Shown piece after piece: positions 31,601-41,599 of a DNA stretch of 64,000 bases. The notes beneath the pieces are model-generated. The model ran no database searches. It saw only the letters and a program-made list of their open reading frames with translations, and had not been told where the DNA came from. The stretch is from Aplectana chamaeleonis. Its lineage: Eukaryota > Nematoda > Chromadorea > Rhabditida > Cosmocercidae. The stretch is taken from NCBI GenBank assembly GCA_029168955.1, contig JAPDOI010001433.1, positions 1-64,000 of the forward strand, written 5' to 3'. The position numbers and the translations under genes are program-made. Each line of letters opens with the position of its first letter. The stretch's first letter is position 1.

Positions 31601-34600
31601 TGTAAATGAAGAAAACAGTCACTGATTTGACATCGTTTCAGATATTCCTTGCCTCGACTCATCAAGGATTCTGCTCACCTTTTTACGACCTGAAGTTGGT
31701 TCCAGTTTCATTCACGCTAATCGTATTGAATATCCAACTCTCAGAAATAGTTACATAATAACCCAAGTCAGTGTTTGTTGATTGGCTTTCAACGCAGTGT
31801 TTCTCAATTTTTCGTCATTAACGATGGCTTTCACAGTATTTTCATCTTAGGGTCCACTGCCCAACACTGTGAATGCGTTTTGGCAAATGATATGGCAAGA
31901 GAACGTCTACTGTATTGTAATGTTGTGCCAAACGATTGAAGATGGCAAACGGAAAAGTGCAGAATATTTTAGCCCGTATGCGCTCTTGTTGAAATAGTGT
32001 CAGATGATATCCGAGGAAGCAGAATCGGTTCACGTTACAGGAGGCTCGATATTCCGGCCTATTTCGGACAGTTAACTGTGATACTAAAAGATCGAAAATG
32101 GGAGGACACTGTTATTATTTCAACACTTTCACTCGAATACCTGCAAGAATCTCGTATGGTGACGCACTCATCAATGGAGGGACTGGAGTGATTGGAGGGT
32201 AGGGTTATCGGTTTTGGCTCTGAGGACCTATCAACATGTCGCTTTGGCGCAGCTGGCACGTCTGGACCGATATCTTTGCCTCGATAGCGCTATCACACTG
32301 CAAAGCCCTCTTGATTGCGCGACGTGATCATGAACGCTATACTTCATGCAGGATATGTACAGCATTTCTAGTCTAGTCAATGGATTTCCCTACTTGTGAT
32401 CTCCGCCGGGTCCGCGATGGTGCACCAAAGGTGGGCTCAACTGTCGTGAATAATCGCGACCTCACGAACCGCGGCGGAGACACCGGCACACAGCTCATTA
32501 ATTGAAAAGGATGCTACAGAGATTATAAGTAGCTCTGTGCCTGCGACATCGTGGTAGGTTCTGTAAAACAGCGTATTGTGTAGATCGAAGGTCTGTCTTC
32601 GGTGCTTTAGTGTGAGGTTAATTTTTGAATTAAAAGTCGGAGTCGGCTGCTTTCTCACTGGTAGGGTCAGCTGGATGGTTCGCGGTCAGTTGAATCGCAC
32701 GACAGGTGACACTGAGTGCAATTACGCGCCACACGCAGGTGCAGCCGGCATGGTTCGCACTGATACTTTGCGTTCCTCACTGTGCTTCGGAGCAAATTCA
32801 GTGTCGGTATGCCAAAACATATGCGCACAATGTTTGCGCCAAAGCATAAGAAGGAGCGGAAAGTATCAGTGCGATCCGTGCCGGCTGTATGGGTATTGGT
32901 ATACGTCCTTGTCGCTGCAGCGAATGGCTATTAGGAGCCAAATTTACTTCGTTCCATACGCTATTAGGAGCCAAATTTACTTCGTTCCTTCGCGTGCGTG
33001 AGCGGAGCGAGGGTGGAGACAGCGAGAACGTGAGGGAAGAAGAAGACGCAGCATACGAGTGTACACGCATGCGATCGGCGGAAATAAATCTCACTCCGAA
33101 AAAGGGATGTACTCTGAACTGACCAGAGAACAGAATTCCATTCGAGTGCGGAACAGAGAAAGAGACATTAGAGGAAATGAAGGAATATGTACATTATAGG
33201 ATAGTTTCGAGGCACAGATTAGAAACTCACATTCACACTTACGTTTTCTGTCGGAGGTACGGAACCGATTTAATCGTAGATTCTGCTCGTATTCATATTA
33301 GCACGATACGTCGCCGTAGACAAATATAGAAATAATTCTCTCTTTACAAAAAAAACTCGTGGTAACTTTTTTTATAGTATGGGTTAAGCCTGCAATTATC
33401 ATTTTCAGGCACCTACTGAGCAGCCTTTGATCAATCTCCTTCAGAAAGTCCGTGGGAAGTCTGCTGTTGGTAAGACGGTCATTCCGTTTCGAAGAGCTTC
33501 AAATGTTTACTTGATGACCCTGTCTCAGTTGTCCATTGTTCGGCCGGCGTCGGTAGGAGCGGGACGTTTATGGCGGTGGAAATGTGCCTGCAAGATCTAG
33601 CGAACGCTCTGCCAGTCAATGTTCATCAAGTGAGCTCTTCATGATTCCTCAAGACTTAAGATCCCTCTGGGGTAGCAGTATACAGTGTAAGCCAAGTATA
33701 GTTAAGTCCGTAGCCTGTTTCCTCAAGAAAAAACCTTTAAATCTCACCCGCGGCCAGCACGGTGGTCGCGTGCCCTGGCCAGCCGAGAGAAGAGCGCAGC
33801 TGATCAGCTTACCATACCGCCAGCCGCCGGTGAGATTTAAATCGCCCGCGACAGCCGCGGGCGTGTGACATTTAGGTGTTTTTTTTGAGAAACAAGCCAA
33901 CTAAAGCTACACTGTAATTTTTGGGTGGCCCAGTTTGCGACTGTGTGGGCGAAATTGGATTTAGTTTAACAAACGTTCTCGCATGGAATTTGATTTGTTT
34001 ATTCATTATTACGCTTAATGGACGCACATCGTAAACACGTAGGCTAAACCCTCAACGGAACTGAGTAATCATCGAATGAAAAAAAACCCTCTGTCTCACA
34101 GTAGCCGATCAAACTAAGGATGGCTTTTTGTGGGGCTCACGGTTAACGAGCCCCAACGACGACATGAACGAAGCGGGTTTCCGTCGAGCGCGTCAGGTGT
34201 TCCAGCAGAACTGCTCCTTTGCCCCACCCGCGCTGTGAATTAGATCAACGTCCCAAGTTGGTGCATCACTTTTTGGAGAGGGAAGGGAACACATCGATAT
34301 CAGTATCTGCATCAGGAGCCTCGTTAACTCTAACAAATCTGAGGCTTTCGAGGGTGTAAATGAATAACCGGCATGGATCGCGTTGAGACTTCGCGTTCAC
34401 TGCTGAAGATTGGCGCAAACTCGGTGCACTTATGTTATAGCCTATGGCACCGAGTTTGCGTCAACCCTAAACAGTGAACGTGAGGTCTCTTCACGATCCA
34501 TGCCGACGTTACAGATGCCCGCATCAGCCGGCAATGATGCCTTTAGTCACTGAACACAGATAGAGAGAGTGAATGAAGCACTAGAGAAAGTAGCTGCAGG

Positions 34601-35896
34601 TACAGGCAAGAAACAACGACTAAAAATATTAGCTCAAGTGATTGGGTACTAACCAAATGACGCGAGATTACAGTAGCTATAGAGACATAGGGATGATGGC
34701 CGTCAGGCCCGAGAGGGGTTAGAGGAACCTTAGCACATTACCCTTTCCGTGAAGAAAAATTTGTACTGACCATTGCGAGAGCAAACACAATACACGGACA
34801 GGGAGATAAGAAATTCTGAAAAAATACAGATGATGTGGGACTTACTTTGTGCTTCGATTGCTTTAGCATCCGCTTGTATATGCTGTTGCCATCAATGCGT
34901 TCGTTGCTTCCGTTACGGTGTGATTTGGGGCGGTCGTCTAGTGGTGCCAAACAATGAGGAGGCTGGGCGGGTCGGTGGGAAGGGCTAGGCACTGCGGCGG
35001 TCGGCGCCACTTCGGTAACCAATAGCGCTGCTTAGTGCTTCCCTCTGATCGGCCCAATCTTATCACTGTTTGGCGCCAGAAGACGACCACCCTGTGATTT
35101 GAGTTCTAAATCCAGCAACACATTCTGATGAGACTTTCTCAGATTCAGTAACGTTCAGGTGGTCATCGCTCTCCGGAAGTATCGTGCGCTAGCCGTGCAG
35201 ACTTTCGAGCAGTATCTTTCAATTCATAGAGCAATATTAAGTGTAGGCGAGAAGCATGGTGCTATCACCAAGGTATAAATTCTTTGAAACGCCTTAAAAA
35301 TTGAAAGAGTTATCCACAAAGTGTTGACAGAGTTAGGAAATTTCAGGCAGACGTGGCTCGGTTCTATCGGATATGTCAACAGCCACAGGTTGATAATGAA
35401 CAGTGAATGGATGAGGATTCTATGCATATAATTAGCTCGAATTAGTTTGAATTCATATTGATATTACAATCCCTGCAGTCAATGATTTTCAATAAATAAA
35501 TATCATTGGATTGATGAGGTCGTTTATCTAGCGAGTTCACATTGATGGACGTTCGATTTAGATCTATGTTCATGGAATTATGGATACATTTTCAGACACG
35601 GACAGCCATAATCGGAATATATGTAGTATTTGTACTCGGTACTGCACCTGTCTGCCCTCAGAGCACCAAAAAAGGTTGCGCTCTCTCACAAGGGAATGAC
35701 CAGACCATGTCGCCAGAACTGCCCATAAAGCCATGTTTTTCAGATTGACTACCTGGCGGCTAATCCTGAAAACCTCAATCTAGCTGCTCGAGTAGTAGTG
35801 AAGAAAAAAGTTATGATTACTACTGAAAAAGATTATTACCATCAAACTACCCTAACCTGCCACAATTTTGAGGAGAACAACAATCTCTTTCTTTAA
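28587..35896 (+). CDS. Protein tyrosine phosphatase gene, ten exons, one frame break
   Basis: Classical Cys-based phosphatase that removes phosphate from phosphotyrosine; nematodes have many such single-domain intracellular enzymes. The exon model is 28587-28670, 28745-28837, 28895-29033, 31642-31766, 31851-31975, 32041-32198, 33409-33469, 33529-33629, 35159-35272 and 35744-35896, about 390 residues. Every junction fits in phase except for one extra base near 32168. The domain order is complete: substrate loop NVKKNRYSN, FIHANRI, GPLPNTVNAFWQMIWQE, WPD-loop equivalent WSDW, P-loop HCSAGVGRSGTF (catalytic Cys and Arg present) and Q-loop AVQTFEQY. No signal peptide or membrane segment is seen. 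If the extra base is an assembly error the enzyme should be active; if real, this is a pseudogene. Symbol not assigned. Confidence 0.85.
28745..28837 (+). CDS. Phosphatase exon 2
   Basis: Acceptor TTCCAG, donor GTTCGT, 31 codons in phase 0 with exon 1. Ser/Asn-rich linker followed by IVQRLRDFAWM. Confidence 0.65.
28895..29033 (+). CDS. Phosphatase exon 3 (substrate-loop region)
   Basis: Acceptor GTGTCAG, donor GTTTGT, 46 codons plus one base. It ends in EPQNVKKNRYS, the N-terminal landmark of the PTP domain. Two CxxC pairs (CFQC, CKAC) precede it. Confidence 0.75.
29985..31030. mobile_element. GC-rich inverted repeats in phosphatase intron 3
   Basis: Segment 29985-30113 is the inverted partner of 30604-30735 (CCGCGCTGGCGTTGAG against CTCAACGCTAGCGCGG), and a third shorter copy lies at 30940-31026. 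All are rich in CGCGCGTCACGCGC-type sequence and end in TACGAATAGC or CATACTC. They explain the size of this 2.6-kb intron. No coding content. Confidence 0.7.
31083..31162 (+). repeat. Two-copy tandem duplication
   Basis: GTGGGCCCAGAAGTCGAAAA followed by TATC(A/G)ACGCTCGAA occurs twice with a period of 43 bases and one substitution. Confidence 0.8.
31642..31766 (+). CDS. Phosphatase exon 4
   Basis: Acceptor CGTTTCAG, donor GTCAGT. Two bases complete the codon from exon 3, then 41 codons including PCLDSSRILL and SSFIHANRIEY, the conserved beta-strands after the NRY loop, ending SYIITQ. Confidence 0.85.
31851..31975 (+). CDS. Phosphatase exon 5
   Basis: Acceptor CATCTTAG, donor GTATGC. It begins GPLPNTVNAFWQMIWQENV, the conserved GPL...T..FW.M motif, then CIVMLCQTIEDGKRKSAEYF. 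It ends in phase 2. Confidence 0.88.
32041..32198 (+). CDS. Phosphatase exon 6 with one-base frame break
   Basis: Acceptor GTTACAG, donor GTAGGG. It reads RLDIPAYFGQLTVILKDRK through LQESRMVTH, then the frame runs into a TGA. One base further over, the frame reads HQWRDWSDWR, exactly the expected WPD-loop segment (with Ser in place of Pro), and joins exon 7 in phase. A single surplus base near 32168 explains this. Confidence 0.78.
33409..33469 (+). CDS. Phosphatase exon 7
   Basis: Acceptor ATTTTCAG, donor GTAAGA. Twenty codons plus one base: APTEQPLINLLQKVRGKSAV, the strand leading into the P-loop. Confidence 0.85.
33529..33629 (+). CDS. Phosphatase exon 8 (P-loop)
   Basis: Acceptor TGTCTCAG, donor GTGAGC. 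It completes a Val codon and encodes VHCSAGVGR then SGTFMAVEMCLQ. The HC-x5-R nucleophile loop is intact. Confidence 0.93.
33708..33905. mobile_element. Palindromic MITE in phosphatase intron 8
   Basis: Outer arms GTAGCCTGTTTCCTCAAG / TTTGAGAAACAAGCC and inner arms TTTAAATCTCACC / GGTGAGATTTAAA, with a CGCCCGCGACAGCCGCGGGCG hairpin split in two parts in the right half. It lies just after the P-loop exon. Confidence 0.65.
34371..34507. mobile_element. Short palindromic element in phosphatase intron 8
   Basis: CGGCATGGATCG and GCGCAAACTCGGTGC on the left mirror GCACCGAGTTTGCGTC and CGATCCATGCCG on the right, with arms of about 56 bases. Confidence 0.75.
34928..35098. mobile_element. Palindromic element upstream of phosphatase exon 9
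   Basis: GGTCGTCTAGTGGTGCCAAA on the left mirrors TTTGGCGCCAGAAGACGACC on the right. It ends about 60 bases before exon 9. Confidence 0.65.
35159..35272 (+). CDS. Phosphatase exon 9 (Q-loop)
   Basis: Acceptor ACGTTCAG, donor GTATAA, 38 codons in phase 0: VVIALRKYRALAVQTFEQYL then SIHRAIL, the C-terminal Q-loop and helix of PTP domains. An upstream alternative acceptor at 35142 would not keep the frame. Confidence 0.9.
35744..35896 (+). CDS. Phosphatase exon 10, probable last exon
   Basis: Acceptor TTTTTCAG, phase 0 with exon 9, 50 codons then TAA at 35894-35896. It begins IDYLAANPENLNLAARVVV. There is no family landmark here, so only phase and splice site support it. The exon could end earlier at a weak GTTATG donor. 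Confidence 0.55.
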   Translation: MDYLAANPENLNLAARVVVKKKVMITTEKDYYHQTTLTCHNFEENNNLFL

Positions 35897-36005
35897 ACCG
35901 GTTAAAAACGGTCTTTGAAGATCCATTTATAGGTGTGATACAATCGATTGTATCACACCTAGAAATGGGTCTCCGGTCTCCAAAGAGAGTTTTGACCCGG
36001 CTAAA
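35885..36005. repeat. Palindrome with perfect 30-bp core
   Basis: AGGTGTGATACAATC directly abuts its reverse complement GATTGTATCACACCT (35931-35960, no spacer). Imperfect arms extend it to AACCGGTTAAAAACGGTC / GAGAGTTTTGACCCGG. It overlaps the end of the phosphatase 3' exon. Confidence 0.85.
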
Positions 36006-36561
36006 AGAACTAGATTAGTTATTTGGGTCCAGGACTAGGTTTTCCGCACGCTGTAGCAACGCAAAACCTCCTAATTAAAAATTCGAAAAATACTTTTAAA
36101 TATTTCACAGCTATCGATTTTTTCATGAACCCCATCATATTTAGCTCTTTTCGGCTTCAAGCTGCGTCCATGAAATTTCGAGTGCGTTGTCACATCTGGA
36201 CAGCCAAATACTAAATGTGGTTTTTTTGTCCGTAAGCGCACCTATGGGCCCTCAGGGCATGAAAAGAAGCACCGCCTATCCTATGTAACGCTTTCCGTCT
36301 TTAAGCTGCGTCCATTAAATTTTGGGTGCATTTTCACATCCGGACAGCCATATACTGGATGTGATTTTCATGCTCGAAACCGCACCTATATGCCCTCAGG
36401 ACATAAAAACAAGCCCGCCCGCCCTATGTAGCGCTGTTCGGCTTGAAGTCGTTTCCACGAAATTTTGGGTGCGTGTTCACATCTGGACAGCCATATAATG
36501 AATGTGGTTTCCGTGCGCGAAACCGCACCTATGTGCCCTTAGGGCACCAAAAATCTTTTGC

Positions 36562-37545
36562 TTCAAGCGGGATCGCACCACGTTTGTGGCCTAAGAAGGC
36601 GATTTCACGGAGGAAATTGCAAAAGATATCACAATGAACAATGCTGTTTTGTAACAGTCGACTATCCATCGTTCTACAGCCTCGCAAAACTTTTGACCTT
36701 TGGCGGGACTGAACCTGTGAATCCTAAATGCCTAAAAATGCATCTTAGTTTGCGAAACTCCAGAAAATCTGTGTCATTTCGTTGGCAGGATAGTTCGCTT
36801 GTAATGACCTCGATGACAGGGAATACTCAACACTAATGCTGCTGACATATCCAGGAGCGCTTTGGTGACACACTTTAGCTGATCATGACTCTGCTTCCAT
36901 ATAAATCTAGCCGTATTGCTTTTTTTATTTTTTTTTATTTTTTACTGGAATATCACCTAAAAATGGTCAATAAAGTTCGTTTCGACCCTTTCTTCAGACG
37001 AACTTTATTGGAACAGTCTTCTCTGGTCTCTTCAGTGAAGAAGAAAACTGTTTCGTCAGTTGGAAAGTATTTGGCTAATATTGCATTGAAATGTGTGATC
37101 AAATTAATGGATTAATGTAATTATCATATCGAAAGTTATTCGCAAAGCTTATCATGACTATCAGTGTGAAGGCAAACCATCGATGAAGTCATTAATAGTA
37201 AAGTATTAAATTAGGAAACCTTCAACTGAACTAAAATCAATGTAATTCTCATTATCTATATAAAGGGTGAGATAGAAAAAGTAGCCAGAAGAGAATTTAT
37301 TGAAGAACTGAAGGGAAAACTTTTAAAAACCAATTTATGAAGAAACGTACTAAAATATAGCAAGGGGATATATTATTAATGACTTACACATGATTTAGTG
37401 GCCCAGGGCTCAAATATATCGTAGACCATCCCAAGTTCACTAGAAAAACTATCTCGCAGATAAACCACGAGACCAATAAGCGGTCGACCATCTTGTGTAG
37501 GAGACGATCAAAAATGAAACGGCCTTCGGTTTGATTCCATAATCA
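36562..37545. other. AT-rich stretch without a recognisable gene
   Basis: Low-complexity AT-rich sequence with short open frames. No repeat partner or exon was identified. Confidence 0.35.
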
Positions 37546-37547
37546 TT

Positions 37548-37800
37548 TCATGATGATAATTGTGCGTTATTATCAAATAGTTGTCTTATCATTTTATGAA
37601 GCTGCTTTAAACTTGTAGTTAACCCGTATTTGAGTACTATGAAAGAATTCTTATTAATGCATCTTAATATGCTATTATGTATAACGTTTTCAGAATAAGT
37701 GTTTCTACGTAACAAACTTTTTAAGTGCTTTACACGACCAATAAAATCGTTAAATAAACTGGAAGTCCTTGCTATTCTTAGCACCTCTGGATATAACAGA
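37548..37800 (-). pseudogene. Possible reverse-transcriptase remnant
   Basis: The minus-strand peptide contains LFNDFIGRVKHLKSLLRRN then YSENVIHNSILRCINK. This resembles the F..EL..LK..L..NGYP..LI motif found after the RT core of Penelope-like and some non-LTR elements. The frame is short and AT-rich, so this is only a suggestion. Confidence 0.25.
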
Positions 37801-38129
37801 TGATCTAATACGAAATGAAATGTTCGAATGAAAATGGGGGAAACGTATCACACTGAAATTGAAGTTATCTGTTTTAATGTCGGAATCTAAAACGATGGCC
37901 ATGCTATTGTCGTCTATTGTGTTGCATTATTTCTCCACCAGTGGATCGTCACCTCTTCTTGTGAGTCTTCCTGACTCATTGTTACATCTCCGTTTCATAT
38001 CCTGCCTCATTTCGCCTTCTCGGTTTGATCTCCACTATTATTTTAACCTCTAAACTTTTTATACTATACTTTTTACCTCTATAATATACCTAACATATGC
38101 TTTTGCTCCACTAGGTTGGTGTCTGTGCA

Positions 38130-38672
38130 AAAATGGCAATGTGTCAATCAAGACAAGATGCGGATCTTCCGATCACTCATAATGCCGATTCTACTGTACG
38201 GCTCGGAGTCGTAGACCTTGCGCAAGTCGGATCTCAACAAGCTGGAAGTTTTCCAAATGCGGTGTTTGCGTCAAATTCTCGGAACAACTTTAAGAGATCG
38301 AGTTCGCAACGATGTTATTCGAGACAGCTGCGATCATCAACCGACGATCGAAGAACAAACCCGAACGAGGAGGTTGCGCTGGTTTAAGCACGTATGTAGA
38401 ATGGAAGTCAGCCGACTACCGCACAGCTTGTTATGGAGAAAGCGCCCAACACTGTGGAAGATCGAGGGAACAGCCCCGAAGAAGACTTGGTTGAAGCAAG
38501 TCGAAGCTGATCTGAACCCTCAACGGTGCAGTGTCGTAAATGCTAAATTAATTACGGCTAATCGTTCTGAATGGAAGCGTATCGTTCAGGCCACACGAGC
38601 TCCTATGGCACCTACAGCAGGGTACTGGTTGAGAGGTCACTCTCCGCCAGCTAATGGGATGAGTGAGTGAGT
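38130..38672 (+). pseudogene. Non-LTR retrotransposon, C-terminal fragment and 3' end
   Basis: After an early frame break (near 38218) the plus strand reads RKSDLNKLEVFQMRCLRQIL then TRTRRLRWFKHVCRM, the typical C-terminal part of endonuclease/reverse-transcriptase polyproteins of RTE- or CR1-type LINEs, preceded by PILLYGSES in a neighbouring frame. The coding part ends at the TGA in a GAGTGAGTGAG tail. Short tandem tails of this kind are common at LINE 3' ends. It is a 5'-truncated dead copy. Confidence 0.8.
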
Positions 38673-39089
38673 GATAATATACCTCTATACTTTTTATACT
38701 AACTGCATACCTCTCGATACCCCTCACCCCTGATATAAGCTCATCTTTGCTCTTGATTGGTCCAAGGACCTCCCCCTCTCGGACGTTGACGAGACCGACC
38801 CCCTCTGTGATTAATCACACCTCACGCCGAACCCTGACTCTCAAAGACCACTTCGAGGCACAATAAAAATCAACTACTGGTCGTCGGAACCTGAAAACCT
38901 GACACGCCCACAAACCCCATATCGCATCGGCGCAGTGCGATTTTTATCTTATCGAAGTTGTCCGTTTATCTATTCCGCTGAATTTGGGTGCTTCTGGACT
39001 TCTAGATTTTACTTTCTGGTTGCCAAATCAACCTTAAAGGCACAGTCCAAGCTCAGTACAAAATCTGAGATTTCCACATGATTTTAAAG

Positions 39090-40195
39090 CATAGATGAGC
39101 GGAAATTTTTTTCTGAATTGCGGAAATCGGAAATCGGAACGACTCTCAAAATTCCGGAAATCGGAATTCGGAAATCAGAACGCCAAAAACCATCGGAATT
39201 CGGAAATCGGAGATGGGTTCAGCGAATTTCCTAACCCTCGCTTCTTAACTGTGCCCACCAAAAAAAACTTGGGCTTGTCCTTCTTTATTGAACAATTTTT
39301 ATGTAAATGCTCTTTTGACGCAGCTGAGCCATACGATCTCGCCTATTTTCACAATAATGCGAGCGTTCAAGGCGTTGACGAAGTGGCGCAGGACCCCAGT
39401 TGGAGTGTGCAGGATGTATTCAGGACTTCCGTGGGAGTGCGCAGGTGAGCGGGATCCCGAGGGAGCGTGCAGATTGTGTGTGGGATCACTGGGATTAAGC
39501 AGGGGTCATGGAATGTGCGCAGGGCATTTCTTGGAGTGTGCAAGGAGTCCGGTAATGTTTGCAAGACTTCACTGGGAGTGTGCAGGAGATCGAGCAATCA
39601 GGACTTGAGTGGGAGTATGCAGGACGTCGGGGAATGTGTGCAGGACTTCACAAGAGGTGCGCAGGACGTTGAAGAAAGCGTGTAGGACTTTACAGAGAAG
39701 TTCTGCTCACACCCTGCACACTTCCAGTGGAGTTCGGCGCACATCCTGCACACCCCCACTAAGGTCCGGCACAGATCCTGCACACTTCCACTGGGGTCCC
39801 GCGCACATCTTGCACGATCTCATCGGGGTCCTGCACGCTTTCTACGGCGTCCTGAATGTCCTCCTTTCGAATCGATAGATTGGTAAGCTCGCACAAACAT
39901 GGCGGTTTACTCGCGTATGGTTGGTGGTAAACTCGCGTTTGAAGGTGGTGGTTAACCCACGTCGAAAACCCATTTACTATTAACCCTTGCTTTGCAAAAA
40001 GTGAAGACGAACCTCGAATTCGAATTCAGCGCCTGAAATAGCCCCCTAGGAATTTGGTAAGGCAAAGTGTAGAAAAAAGTCTGATTTCGCGGATACTTTC
40101 GATTTTTTCCGCATTTTTAGGCTTTTTTTCGGAAACCGGGAATCGGAAATCGGAAGGCCGAAAACCATGGGAAATCGGAATTTCGCTCATCCCTG
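39090..40195. mobile_element. hAT-type non-autonomous element carrying satellite DNA
   Basis: The right end reads CGCTCATCCCTG, i.e. TIR CAGGGATGAGCG, the CAGGG..G pattern of hAT elements; the left end CATAGATGAGCGG is a diverged version. An 8-bp target copy TTTTAAAG (39082-39089) and TTTTGAAG (40196-40203), 7 of 8 identical, flanks it. Subterminal regions repeat GAAATCGGAA on the left and its relative on the right. The centre (39384-39860) holds degenerate satellite units. Confidence 0.8.
39384..39860. repeat. Third locus of the 42-bp-type satellite, two inverted halves
   Basis: From 39384 to about 39690 units read GCGCAGGACCCCAGTTGGAG / AGTGTGCAGGA (antisense type). From about 39698 to 39860 they read CCTGCACACTTCCA, GGGGTCCCGCGCACATC and CTTTCTACGGCGTCCTG (sense type). 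Units are much more diverged than in the 12-16 kb arrays. Confidence 0.75.
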
Positions 40196-40952
40196 TTTTG
40201 AAGTAGACCCGCCCTATATAGCACCTGCCAAGTGCGAGCTCTCAATTCCTCCGAATAAGCGAGATGTAGGAGGAAGCCACCCTGGGGCTCCCACATCGGG
40301 AAGCCACTTTGGCACGCACCTTTTACGATCTTTCGAGCTCAATAGTGGCAATGTGAACGAAGGTTTTCTATCAAAAGCCCCGTTCTTCCCGTCATTCTCA
40401 GCCTGTCTCTTTATTCAGGTCAGCTCGCATACATCGGTTGCAAATGGCAGAACAACTCGTCCACCTTGCATCCGCAGCTCAATTTTTGAAGGGTCATCAA
40501 TCCGTTTCTAGGAGCTCTATTGTACGATTTCAGAGACATCATTGGAATCAGCGTAGAACCGTTTCCAAGATAGGCAGGAAAACAAATGAACGATTTTAGT
40601 TTGGACTGTGCCTTTGAGGGATAAGACGTATTCGAGGCTTGTAGATTGCATACCCAAATGAATGTTGATGTTATATGGCCTAAAAGTGTCGTTTCAGATT
40701 TTCCATGTCACTTGTCGTGAACGAAGGAGAACGAGAAATCGCATTGAAGAACATGGAAGCAAGCCAGAGATTTTGAAGAACAGAGATCTTCCTGCCTCCA
40801 ACGATCCTTTTAGGTTGCAAAATCGTTCAAATATTCTGTAAAGGTTATTGACAATTTACAGATCGTTTAGATTGATTGAGGATTGTTGTCTACAGGATGT
40901 GAGCACAAAATATTCCTGGAGGCCGACTGCTGGGGCGGCTGCTGTGAAGTGT

Positions 40953-41157
40953 ATAGTGGAGTCCACCAAGAGTGTCTCATTTACTTATCAATGAGAAGCG
41001 GTCGATTGGAGATCAATGAACATGAAATTCGTTGCAGCACAACCGCTCTCGCTCAATCGGTGTCGAGCGTGCTGGTATGGGATTCATGCACATTGATCCC
41101 CAGCCGACCGCTTCTCATTGATAAGTAAATGAGACACTCTTGGTGAACTCCACTATA
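40953..41157. mobile_element. Palindromic MITE
   Basis: TATAGTGGAGTCCACCAAGA and GTGTCTCATTTACTTATC on the left mirror GATAAGTAAATGAGACAC and TCTTGGTGAACTCCACTATA on the right, with arms of about 65 bases. Confidence 0.8.
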
Positions 41158-41599
41158 GAGGTGGGTTGAGTGTGTTATTGTGCTGCAGTGCCGATCAAGA
41201 GTAAACCATCTTCGACTTTGGATTTCGCGTCAGGCTACTGGTAAATAAAGCTGTGAGATGATACGAAAGGAAGCCTTTTGGGCTGCCCATGGGCTCTACC
41301 ACCTTCAGAGAATAATTGGCTCAGTAATCACAGTATTCGGAGCTGGGCTACGAAATGCTTACATTGACGAGATTTGTAGCAACAGAAGCACTTATTTGCC
41401 TGTAAATCTCCATCGTGGTATGACGTTTTCTGCATCATTACTTATATGTATGTCATTGCTTTATGAGGTAAACAGTTTATTAAGGAGCCACAAAGGGTTG
41501 AAAGCATCGTTGCCTTGATTCTATCGAGTGATAGTGCACTTTCTGCCACTGTTACTGCCCAGTGGCCATGCCATTCTCAGTTTCTCCATGTCTGTCTCA

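Larger units (their letters stand above)
35560..36560 (+). repeat. Tandem ~143-bp repeat, three to four copies plus one outlier
   Basis: Blocks CACATCTGGACAGCCA and CGCACCTATGTGCCCT recur with a period of 141-145 bases (at 36237, 36378 and 36523), each preceded by GAAATTTTGGGTGCGT. A diverged copy (ACACGGACAGCCATAATCGG, CACCTGTCTGCCCTCAGAGC) lies separately at about 35570-35675 in the last phosphatase intron. The array proper covers about 36150-36560. Confidence 0.8.
39034..40615. mobile_element. TTAA MITE subfamily C, complete copy split by a hAT-type element
   Basis: Left end TTAA AGGCACAGTCCAAGCTCA; right end TTTGGACTGTGCCTTTGA. The inner sequence matches 25732-26200 (CCAAGTGCGAGCTCTCAATT, CATACATCGGTTGCAAATGG). 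It is interrupted between 39090 and 40195 by another element. Confidence 0.75.
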
